Of a stretch of DNA of 64,000 bases, positions 44,501 to 54,380 are shown in pieces (position 1 is the first letter of the stretch; each line of letters starts with the position of its first letter). Origin of the DNA: Corbicula japonica. Taxonomy: Eukaryota; Mollusca; Bivalvia; Venerida; Cyrenidae. The stretch is taken from contig JAZAYU010000010.1 in the NCBI GenBank assembly GCA_038501625.1, forward strand, positions 1,116,001 through 1,180,000, in the 5' to 3' direction. Both the position numbers and the translations under genes were made by a program. The notes beneath the pieces were generated by a model. That model saw only the letters and a program-made list of their open reading frames with translations. It was not told the origin of the DNA and ran no database searches.

Positions 44501-47500
44501 GCTTTACATAAAGGTAGTCTCGTTTACGAATTAATCTTTTAATTTCTTGAGTTATCCAAGGTTGGGAGAATTTTGAGCCGATTTTCTTAACTGGTATATA
44601 TTTTGATATCCCTGTATTAATAGATAATTTAAGTTCTTCCCATAGTTTGTCAACAGTTAAATTTTGGAATTTACATAATTTAATAATCCTGTCTTTTTCA
44701 GAGTCTATGAATTCACAAAATTCTGTCCAGTTTGCTTTTCTATAAAGAATAATATTTCTGGGAAGCTGTTTTATTGTTCTTGGTTTAAGATTAGCAATAA
44801 CTGTGAATATGTTATGGTCTGAAATGCCTGGATGGAGTGTTACCGAATCTATGAGTGCATGATTTGATGTGAGAAATAAGTCAAGGATGTTTTCTTTTCT
44901 TGTGTTTTCAGTTATCATTTGAGCCAGGTTATAATCTGCAAGTAAGTTAAGAAAGTCTTCATAATTTTTATGGTAGGATTGCCACAACCTTGTTTGATAT
45001 GTCCAATTAAATCAGTACCCCAGTTATCTTCTGTCAAAGATAGCATTTTGTTTAATTGGCGGCCATTCATGATCGTCACCATGTTTTCTTTCCTTTTCCA
45101 CATGTGATTATAAATCTAATAAATACTTTGAAAGAATGAACCTATAGTTAACAGTGTATATCCTGATCAGACAGCATGGACAGGCTGATCTGGATCTACA
45201 GTTACTTAATGAGATAACAGCCATATCCTATGAGTAAAGGGATATCTCAGGAGCTATGAGCACATCAGGGCCCAAGATCATAAAACAAAGGTTGGAAACC
45301 AGTCTAAAATTTCAAGCATCTGACTGGCTGAAATGGTGATCAGTTGCCATTTCAGCCAATCAGATACTTAAGATTTGAGACTGGATTCTATTCTCAGTTA
45401 AATAATCTTTGGGCTAGGTTACCTTCTTCAACAACCTCCCCAACAAACACCTTTGAAATTCCTGCCATCGCTATGACAACATTCTGAGACAGAGCTGTTC
45501 CGGTTATTGACTGCATAAGCTGCAACAAACGAAACATTAATCATTAAACAACTATTTTCTTCCTCTTCTTTTTTCTGTTATGCATAAACTTTTAAGTGCT
45601 ACATACACACAAACATTTGTGACAGGTGTAAACCAAGATCAACCAGCACATTTGGGAAGTCTGATAAGGGGTTGCAACACATGGGGTTGTTCTCTATTAA
45701 GTTAATGTATCTGTGACTGAGTTATTGGACTTGCTGGTAATGATGTACATTACAATGGAAAATGTATATTGTTAGTTTCAAGAACTTGATAAATTAAGTT
45801 GTTTCAAAGTTATGGACCAAGTGCATTAACACTTGAATGAATGCTGATGGCAGTGAGTAGGTAGCTCAGTTTTTGTCTGAATAGTCAAGATAAAAATGTT
45901 GTACTCCATCCACAAGAAAAATTATTTTGGAACACCCCACTCCACCCAAAACTTTTGTTGTTGATATGAGTTTATAAATAATAATAAAAAACTAAAGACT
46001 TTAATTTGTTGTTGTGATGAAACTTGTCCTGGTGGATATTATGATTGTCAGAGAACTATATTAAGTTCAAGAAATCTACCTTGAACAGCTCATGTGTAAA
46101 TCAAAACTTTAAGTTATAACTTAACCAAAATTCCAAGTGAAAAAGGGTCATAACTTTGTCAAAATGCATCCAAGAGTTATGGATCTTAATACGGTGATGG
46201 TTATTATAATGTCATATAAATATTTAAAATGCAAAGCTTAACCTTAAATTTTTAAGTAGAAAAGTGAAATTGAACAAAAACTAGAATGTGTCCTCGGACA
46301 CTGATGCCCCCGCTGCTTCAACAACATTTGTAATAAAAAAGAGCCATAATCCTGGAAAAATGTGTGTGGGAAAAAATAGTTTTTTTTATGATCACCTACA
46401 CATCCTGCTTGATCATCTGTGCAAGTTTGAAAGAAATCTGCCTGATAGGTTAGATTTGCAGGATATACGTACGGACGAACATACAGACAGATGGACGAGT
46501 GCAACACTTTATGCCTCCCACTTCGTGGGGGCATAAAAACTAAACTAATATTAAGACAACAAGTAAGCTAAAACATAAAATCTGTCTGAAACTGAGGAGA
46601 TAAAAATAATTTTTGTAACTTTATGAAAACTTATGAATGCATTGAACAAACATTTAAAAAGTTAGTGAGTGAAACTACAGGGCATTTTCCTCCATTTTGG
46701 GAATATGACCCTTATCCCTGGAATTGGGAAATTTCACATTGTTTTGCCAGAAATGGGGATTTTTTCAATGCATTGGGGAATAATACATTAAGTTTCACAC
46801 ATACCCAACACTATCAATAATTTCTGGATTAAAGAAAATAATAATGCCTGATTAAATAACAAGCTATAATATTTTATTAAGGAAATGACATAGTTAACAC
46901 AGTTTTTTTGTCAGAAATTTTTGTATTGATTCAATTGTGAATTTTTCTTCTCAAATTGGGGATAAAGTGTATGTTGTGCCATTGGCAACATGACTGAATA
47001 TTGGCTATAAAACCTGATGAAAAAAACCTGACTATGTTTGTGTTCTGCTAGTTTAATGCAATTTTGATAAAACCCCAAATCTGCCTGATCAATAGGGGTT
47101 CCATTTGACCAGGAAGATGACCCTTGAAATGTCTAAAAAAAAAAACACCTTATATTGACCCCTTTTAAGCTGAAGTGTTATTTTTTTCTTTAAATTAGGG
47201 GTATTTTTGGCTTACAATTTAAAGAATCCTTTAAAATGGACAAAATGACCCTTGAAATTAAGCAGCTTGTGGAACCCCTGAAGAATGTACAACAGTTGAA
47301 TAATCTTCATGTTACCGTTAAGAAACCTACCCGTTTGATAGCAGCCTTTGGGAAAGCAGCTCTTCTGTACATTTCATATCTGTTCAACTGGTCTTCAGAA
47401 AAGTTGGAAACCAGCACCCTGAAACAAACAATATTCAACCTCCTTTTTTCTTATACCGAAAAATTTCTAAAATTAAATTGAAGAATATTTTATAATAAAT

Positions 47501-50300
47501 GTGGATTAACTGAATTTTTTTCGCTAAAACTAACGAGGGGGGCGTTTATAAGGAAAGGGCCATTTAAAAGGAATTTAACAGTAAATGGATGCTTCTGAAA
47601 CACTTTAATGACTTCAATTTTCAAAATCAAAATCTTTAAAAACAAACACAAGAAGAGATCCAGAGGAGGTTTAATGAGGTTGCTCAAATTTCAATTAAAA
47701 AACCACCAACATTATTTTAAAGGGAGATGTGCAGGATTGATGAATGGAACAGATTTGCGAAAAGGGTTAGTAATCAGTTGAATATTATTTGAAGCTCAAA
47801 TATTTATTTAGACCCAAAATATTTCAAACCAATATTTTATAAAAAAGATATATAAATGGTGTTTCCTATCCTATGTGACGCGCATAGGTTAGCTATTTTT
47901 GTATTTCCCGCGTAAAGCCACGGTGGATTTTGGGATTGTCACGTGATCACTTCAACCAAAATACGCATTTGGTGTACCTTGCCGACTATCGACGTTGCCA
48001 TTTCTTTCAAACTGCATGGGCCACCACGAATAGTAAGCTTAGTGATGAGCTAAATATAGAATGATCGCTAAATATAGAATGTATTTTTGTATAGGGATTT
48101 CTTCAGCGGATCGTTTTCAGGTCTGGTAAAATTAACCAAAAACTGCCTCCTGGTAGTGAGGTAAGGGTTTCATTATGTATTGTTTTTGCCTTCTGACACA
48201 ATGTAAATATAAGCATTTTTATATTCGTCGAATCAAATTAAATATTCACTAATTTAAAGAATATAATATACTGTTGGATAAATTGATGATTGATGTCATC
48301 GTTGAAATAAGTTTAATATCAATTTATAACCTTTTAACTGATAATAATTAGCAGCCAAAATTACAAAATTTCGGCGTTTTCTTAGAAGATGGGCGCTGCC
48401 ATTTTGGAAGCTCTGTCTAATGTTGTTTTGTTAAACAGCTTTTGATTGGTCAATTCCAAACGGAAATTAGTGAAATTGCGCATGCTGGAAGAAAAATAAA
48501 TGCTGGTTTCGGACGTATTTTTTTCAGAACAAAAAAATAAAAACTTATTATATTTTTTGTGTGTTGAAAATTAGGTAAGTTTGTGGAGGTCAAATAACAA
48601 TAAAACTGTGTTAAGAAAGAAAAAGAAAGGTGTTTTAGTGTTCAGTGATGTACTTTCCACGAAATTAACCCAAATATATCAAGATATTTCTTTCCGCAAG
48701 CTTCCGCCGTGCGATGAAATGGACACCATGCAATCCGGAAGACGATTTGTCACGTTTTCACGAATTGTTTATTTGTTCCATCGCTATACTAGATGGATGT
48801 TATGTTTATTTCAACAAAAAAATCTACCTAGATTTTGATCAAAAACATTTATTCAAACATTAAAATTATTTATTAGATGTGTGACTGTGAGAAATTATTT
48901 TTGTTACTGATTTTTTTTTAATTTTCGGTAGGAACTTGACAGCCTCAGGTGATGAGCAGTTCATTCCCATCCCCATTACCCAACAGATAGCAGTCCTGCA
49001 CAAATCAAGACCCTGCCCTATCATATAGCCAGCAGGCGACCCAAGCCCCAATGCAGTTTCAGATAATGACATGTTTCTGCTGAGGTCCACTGCATGTAAC
49101 CATGCCATTTATTTTCCTATGAAAAAAGTTTAAGTTTGTAAGTTTAAAAATACCACAACTTTTTTATTTTTAAAGATATTAATACAAAAACCATTGTTTT
49201 TCAAATAAAAATACCTTTAAAACGATATATTACAGCCCATATTTCATTTAACTTTTTGAAAAGCCCAGAATGTCGTATATTTTCGTCGGAAAGAAGTTAA
49301 ATCTTGTAAATTTTAAAAATACCGTAACTTTTATATTTTTAAGATATTAAGGTAAAACAAAAAACCATTGTATTTCAAATAAAAATACCTTTAAAACGAT
49401 ATATTACAACCAATATTTCATTTAACTTTTTGAAAAGCCCAGAATGTCGTATATTTTCGTCGGAAAGAAGTTCAATATTGTAAATTTTAAAAATACCATT
49501 ACTTTTTTATTTTTTAAGATATTAAGGTAAAACGAAAACCATTGTATTTCAAATAAAAATGCCTTAAAAACAATATATTACAACCCATGTTTCATTTAAC
49601 TTTTTGAAAAGCCAAGATGGTCGTTTATTTTTGTCGGAAAGAAGTTCAATTTTGTAAGTTTAAAAATACCGTAACTTTTTTATTTTTAAAGATATTAAGG
49701 TAAAACAAAAACCATTGTATTTCAAATAAAAATACCTTTAAAATGATATATTACAACCCATATTTCAATAAATTTTTCAAAAAACCCTTTCCTCACTAGA
49801 TCTACTCCTGGAGGGTTTGAAATGTAGAGTTTAGTTATCGATCTGTTTAGGATTTTACCGCGTACACCTGCTCAACCCTGCACATCTCCCTTTAAGCAAC
49901 TTAAATGGATAACTGAAAATGCCCTTGATATATCTGAATCAGTAATAATGAAGGCTTGAAGTCCCTGTCAAAAGACTGCACCTCAGTTCTTAAAAAGACA
50001 TGTACTGCCCAGAACTCACTGCATCTTTTGTCTTTCTTCTTCTTGTTTTTCATCTTTTAGTCTGGTTTCTTCATCTGTTTCTGCTTTGCGTTTCCTGTCA
50101 GCGGAAGGTGAGCTTTTAGTCTTTGCTGGCGATTTACTCTTGGACTTTTCTGGGGAATCAGTTTCGGCATCGGACGTTGAGGCCTTCCTGGGGGATTTCT
50201 GAACTTCCTTACTTTCTGTTATAGTGGGAGAAACTAACGGCGAAGAACTCGTCGACGGACCGGATGTAGGAATGATTGCCAGTTGCTCTGAAGTTTGCAT
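41400..50300 (-). CDS. TAF11: TAF11, TFIID subunit, four exons, complete
   Basis: TATA-box-binding-protein-associated factor 11, a histone-fold TFIID subunit that pairs with TAF13 in RNA polymerase II pre-initiation. The joined exons code 198 aa (human 211). Residues 1-93 are an acidic/basic low-complexity tail, as in vertebrates. The histone fold covers about 95-185: [69 protein letters not shown], then [20 protein letters not shown] and a basic end KKKKVLLS. All three junctions keep phase (2, 0, 1). Identification is essentially certain. Introns hold a LINE (intron 3), a 172-bp array (intron 1) and palindromic MITEs set directly against exon ends. Confidence 0.97.
41650..41770. mobile_element. 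palindromic MITE upstream of TAF11 exon 4
   Basis: GCCCAAGGTCATAAAACTTA to AGTTTTATGATCTCGGGC, ~120 bp inside intron 3; the left arm has a deletion. Confidence 0.82.
42411..45110 (-). mobile_element. 5'-truncated non-LTR retrotransposon (LINE, jockey-like RT) in TAF11 intron 3
   Basis: The element runs minus strand, the same as TAF11. It begins inside a decayed endonuclease domain with frame breaks near 45000, has a near-complete reverse transcriptase, a C-terminal domain in a shifted frame, then a ~150-bp tail region ending in a short TAGATAGATAGATA microsatellite at 42415-42428, the usual 3' end of tail-repeat LINEs. I place it with the jockey/CR1-type group by its RT motifs; the exact clade cannot be set by eye. 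Confidence 0.88.
42711..44987 (-). pseudogene. LINE ORF2: endonuclease remnant plus reverse transcriptase
   Basis: A long frame with the C-terminal endonuclease block ([21 protein letters not shown]) and the RT blocks in order: [90 protein letters not shown] (catalytic FADD intact), AKYLGIDI and [15 protein letters not shown]. Near 42830 a 4-bp ATGT duplication shifts the frame, so the usual C-terminal domain ([15 protein letters not shown]) is coded in another frame at 42581-42826. Endonuclease frame breaks and truncation mean it is not autonomous. Confidence 0.9.
45130..45245. mobile_element. TTAA MITE, short remnant
   Basis: ATCCTGATCAGACAGCATGG and GATCTGGATCTACAG subrepeats and a GAGTAAAGGG end, placed between the LINE and the palindrome. 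Confidence 0.55.
45268..45416. mobile_element. palindromic MITE at the TAF11 exon 3 donor
   Basis: GGCCCAAGATCATAAAACAA to ATCTTTGGGC, ending ~8 bp from exon 3. Arms differ at ~10 positions. Confidence 0.82.
45423..45519 (-). CDS. TAF11: TAF11 exon 3 (central histone-fold helix)
   Basis: Starts after TTGCAG and codes [20 protein letters not shown] and [12 protein letters not shown], ending GAAGAAG|GTAACC. A palindromic MITE ends only ~8 bp past the donor. Confidence 0.96.
46281..46545 (-). mobile_element. GGGGGCAT-type Helitron-like element, short
   Basis: On the minus strand it ends GTGTCC-GA-GGACAC, ATT, CTAG and is followed by T: a hairpin just before CTAG, like a Helitron 3' end. The other end carries CCCACGAAGTGGGAGG. 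Its ~250 bp core includes a degraded GTCCGT tract. Confidence 0.75.
47331..47418 (-). CDS. TAF11: TAF11 exon 2 (start of histone fold)
   Basis: An 88-bp exon between TTTCAG and CGG|GTAGGT, coding [19 protein letters not shown] and [10 protein letters not shown], nearly identical to other animal TAF11. Confidence 0.96.
47870..48520. other. CpG-containing segment in TAF11 intron 1
   Basis: More CpG than its surroundings, with CACGTGATCAC (47940) and GGGCGCTGCCATTTTGG (48391-48407), which resembles a YY1 site, and a plus-strand GAG|GTAAGG donor-like site at 48160. It could be an unannotated promoter or a transposon fragment; no product recognised. Confidence 0.3.
49130..49793. repeat. 172-bp tandem array, ~3.8 copies, in TAF11 intron 1
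   Basis: GTCGTATATTTTCGTCGGAA recurs at about 49272 and 49444, and a mutated form at 49616. Units are AT-rich and ~90% alike. Confidence 0.88.
50020..50300 (-). CDS. TAF11: TAF11 exon 1 (disordered N-terminal region)
   Basis: Begins ATG at 50300 ([20 protein letters not shown]), Ser/Lys/Glu-rich with [19 protein letters not shown], and ends RQKM-CA at a strong GTGAGT donor. Reading through the donor would hit a TGA at once, so the splice is needed. Confidence 0.93.
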
Positions 50301-52488
50301 CGTTGTTGACTAACAAAATCTTAATTCGTGTCGCTAAACGCTTGTCAGGCGCTCAATTGATCATGAAATAATGAACCGAAAGAATATTATAAAACAAAAA
50401 GAACTACTCAGGAACTACTTGACTGTTTCACTGCGCATGTCTGTACTTCATCAGACAAGCATTTTGTGATAAGGACGGAGAAAGACTACTTGTTCAATTG
50501 ACTCTCACTCAGTCGTTACTATTTATTGAAAACGACTGGGTAAGTGTCAAATTATTTGTACATAGAAGGCCAATAATACATATTGATCCCAATATTATTT
50601 CCAGCTCAAAACACATCGGCTCTTCAAATTTTATTTAGAACGTTAAAACATAAACAAAAAGCATTGAATAAATCCCCGTGAAAAAATTGAAATTGATTTT
50701 CCATATGTTCACCGACACCGGACAGTTTTAAGAAAATAAATTAACACTTTATAACTATGGAACGTTTGACGACTGAAGACCGCGGATGTGGCGTCAAATT
50801 TGTTATAAAATCATCCTAATGTTATTCGTAAATGCAACAGAAATACCTTAGTTTTGCATATTTTATCATGATAATAAATAATTCAAATTCTATTTTTTTA
50901 TAGATCGATAACGTTGCTTACGTTGAACGTTGGCTTTCAGTCTCTTACGTAATTAAATATTTACGTAAAAGAAGGTAAACACGAAACTATTAGTATTGTA
51001 TTTGTTTGATAAGTGCCCATTTATCAATAATAAAATTAACAGAAATTAATTATTTTTCAAAATCGAATTATTGAAAAATAGTTATTCAAATTATTTGGTC
51101 GAAACATTAAAAACGTGTCCGAATTACTGGTCTGTTTAATCGAAATCAATACATTTTTTTCTTTTTGAATGTCTGTTACACATCTATCATAGAGAATTGC
51201 AGCGTCACAAACTGCTAGACCACTCAAAAACGTTTGGCATAAAACAATGTGAGAATAAAATGGAATTTTCTCCTTCGAATCCACGTGAACCCGTTATGGA
51301 TAAAATAGAGAAGAGTGTGTTGGCGCACCCTGTCCAGTAGTCTCAATAATTCGACTGCAAGCACAGACCCATTATCATACTGACTTTTTACAGATGTCTG
51401 TTCTTTACGTCTCAAGCAGTTACGATCAAAACTGTGGTGGAAATCGACCCTGTTATTTATCGATAAACGTGACGTCGTGAGTCAGGTAAACTTGAAGCGC
51501 GGAAATTGAAATTTGTTGACGTGGGTGCAGGTTTAAAAGAGTTTTGCATAAAAAACGAAACCGTTATTTATAAAGGATTACATATATTGATTCTACTTGA
51601 ATGTGGCTTTTCAGGTATGTAAATATTTTAAAGGTACATATGGTTTAAGATGCTTTATGGAGCCGCCAACGATGCGATCAAATTCCCATCGGCGGCATAT
51701 AGAAATAGAAGGAAAATTTTCCGCATTGATTTGAATGCTAACTGGGTTGTACGCGAAAGGCAAATATCGCATAAAGCCTTTGTCGCGTACAAATAGTTGT
51801 GCTACCTGTCCAGCAGGCCATTACGAAGGTACAGAAAGTTAATTCAGTGAAATGGAATAACAAACCACAACATTTTCTTTAGATTTGTATCAAAATTTAA
51901 TGATACAAAAATGAGAAAATGAACTCAACTGATAGCGGATGCAATGGTTATTTACTTGAGAGTTGGTTTGTGTAAACCAGTGAGCTAAAATATTATTATT
52001 TTTTAATCGCGTTAAGCAGATTCAAACTTGTTTCGTGCGTTAATAGGATATTGATACACCACATAACTGACATTATTTTCAAAGATTTAATAATATAGGT
52101 TGGAAATTCCTCATTTATCAAGTGTGCAGTTAGAATGTTTGTGCAGTGTACACTTTTTTAAGTGGAATATAACCAAACTAAACAATATCTCGGAATAACA
52201 TAATCCTGAATAATTAATCTTTTGTATACAATTTACACAGTTTACTTTATGCGGTTAATTTTAACTCAAACACCAAGACACTTACTCAAACACTGAGCCA
52301 CTCTTGTCGATGTTTTTATTTTAGAACTGCATGATTTAGGTTTAATGTTTAGAATAATTTTGTTAATTCTATTTAGTTAAAAAACATAAAAATCATAAGA
52401 AAAAATATCAAAAATAAAATTTGAAACTGATATATATTGTTTTTGTTTCTTTTCTAACGTATCTTGTTGTGCCTTATTGCCTATTTGT
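50301..52488. other. TAF11 upstream region, no gene seen
   Basis: TAF11 promoter and leader must lie at its left edge. No clear TATA box. The rest, including small open frames near 51057-51415, shows no supported gene. Confidence 0.4.
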
Positions 52489-54380
52489 TATGCCCCCGCC
52501 ATGAAATGGCGACGGGAATTAAGAGTTGCTCCTGTCCGTCCGTCCGTCCGTCTGTCCGTCCGTCCGTCCGATATTCTCGTGAACGCAACTCCTCCTACAC
52601 TACTGGTGGGAATTTAATGAAACATGACCACAATGCTTGGCCTGATATGTTGTTGTGTATGAAAGTGGGGTTTCGCTCTTACATGTTCCGTTCAGAAGTT
52701 ATGGCCCTTTGATACTTCCATTTACATTAGTTTTAATAGGAGTATATCTCGTGAACGCAACTCCTTCTACACTCCTGGTGGGAATTTAATGAAACTTGAC
52801 CACAATTCTTGGCCTGATATGTTGTTGTGCAAGTGGGGTTTAGCTCTTACATGTTCCGTTCAGAAGTTATGGCCCTTTGATACTTCCATTTACATTAGTT
52901 TTAATAGGAGTATATCTCGTGAACGCAACTCCTCCTACACTACTGGTGGGAATTTAATGAAACTTGACCACAATGCTTAGCCTGATATGTTGTTGTGCAT
53001 GAAGGTGGGGTTTTGCTCTTACATGTTCCGTTCAGAAGTTATGACCCTTTGATATTTCCATTTACATTAGTTTTAATAGGAGTATATCTCGTGAACGCAA
53101 CGCCTCCTACACCTCTGCTGGGAATTTGATGAAACTTTAGTTTTAATAGGAATATATCTTGTTTCTTATATTTTGTGTTAAGCAAAATATGCATTTTGCC
53201 CTTTAACTTTAAAACTACTTGAGATACTGCCTTGAAACTTGAAATATATTTTCACCATCAAAATCTACATCATAACCAACAAGACCCATAACCCTGCTTC
53301 CAATATTGTTCAAATTATGCCCCTTTTTCACTTACATTTTGTGTTAAGAAAAATATACACTTTGCCCTTAACTTTGTTTGGAATGGAGGGATTTCAAAAT
53401 AACTTGGCACAAATGTTCACCATAACAAGGCGGTGTGTCGTGACAATACCCATGCCTGTAGGTCCAAGGTCAAGGTCATTGTTACTAAAAAAAGAATTTT
53501 TTTGCAAAATCTTGTCCGCTCTGTAACTTTGTTATTTCTTATTGGATTTCAAAATAACTTGATACAAATGTTCACCATGACAGGGCGGTGTATCGCGTAC
53601 CATGCCCATGCCCATGCCTGTAGGTCAAGCTCACTGTTACTAAAAATAGAATTTTCTTGTCATAGTTGTAACTACGTTAGGAATGGAGGGATTTCAAAAT
53701 AACTTGGCAGAAATGTTCACCATGACAGGGCGGTGTATCGCGTACCATGCCCATGCCTGTAGGTCCAAGGTCAAGGTCACTGTTACTAAAATAGAATTTT
53801 CTTGTCATGGTTGTAACTACGTTAGGAATGGAGGGATTTTAAAATAACTTGGCAGAAATATTCACCACGACAAGGTGGTGAGTCGTGTACCATGTCCATG
53901 CCTGTAGGTCCAAGGTCAAGGTCACTGTTACTAAAAAAAAGATTTTCCTTGTCCGGGCTATAACTGTTGAATGGAGGGTTTTCAAAATAACTTGGCAAAA
54001 ATGTTCACCTTGACAAGGCGGTGTGTTGCGTACATTACCCATGCCTGTAAGTCCAAGGTCAAGGTCACAGTTACTAAAACTTGAATTTACTTGTTCGGGC
54101 TATAACTTCTTTATGAAGGAAGGGATTTCAAAATAACTTGGCACAAATGTTCACTATGACATTGCATTGCATTACAACCAACTTCTTCACAGACATTTCC
54201 GTAACGAGAAGACAACAGTGCCACAAATACAAATAATTTACTTGATCATCAAGTTTATGCATATTCTTATAATTACTCGAACATCACTGTCTTTGAAATG
54301 CTATTATTCCCATCATTGCACTTTAGTATCTGAAAACGATGCATAGCGGGGGCATCCGTGTCCTATGGACACATTTCTAG
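52489..54380 (+). mobile_element. GGGGGCAT-type Helitron-like element, 1.9 kb, two tandem cores
   Basis: Starts TTATGCCCCCGCCATG, then a CCGTCCGTCCGT tract. The first core has four ~170-bp units (GAACGCAACTCC at 52581, 52753, 52921, 53093); the second has about five ~150-bp units (AATGGAGGGATTTCAAAATA). It ends GCGGGGGCATCC, hairpin GTGTCC-TAT-GGACAC (54358-54372), ATTT and CTAG, followed by T. Open frames inside are tandem-unit artefacts. Confidence 0.8.

Noticed and set aside
48581..48838. Basic plus-strand open frame of ~85 codons
   Set aside because: Composition looks random; no domain and no convincing splice partners.
48866..49108. Open frame on the minus strand in TAF11 intron 1, and a plus-strand alternative starting after a TAG at 48933
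   Set aside because: Neither strand matches a family I know, and stops follow closely on the plus strand.
51057..51415. Two overlapping minus-strand open frames, one with SGLAVCDAAILY resembling a GPCR second helix
   Set aside because: The similarity is ~12 residues, the frames overlap, and no other receptor segment is nearby.
52464..53702. Several plus-strand open frames
   Set aside because: They repeat with the tandem units of the Helitron-like element.
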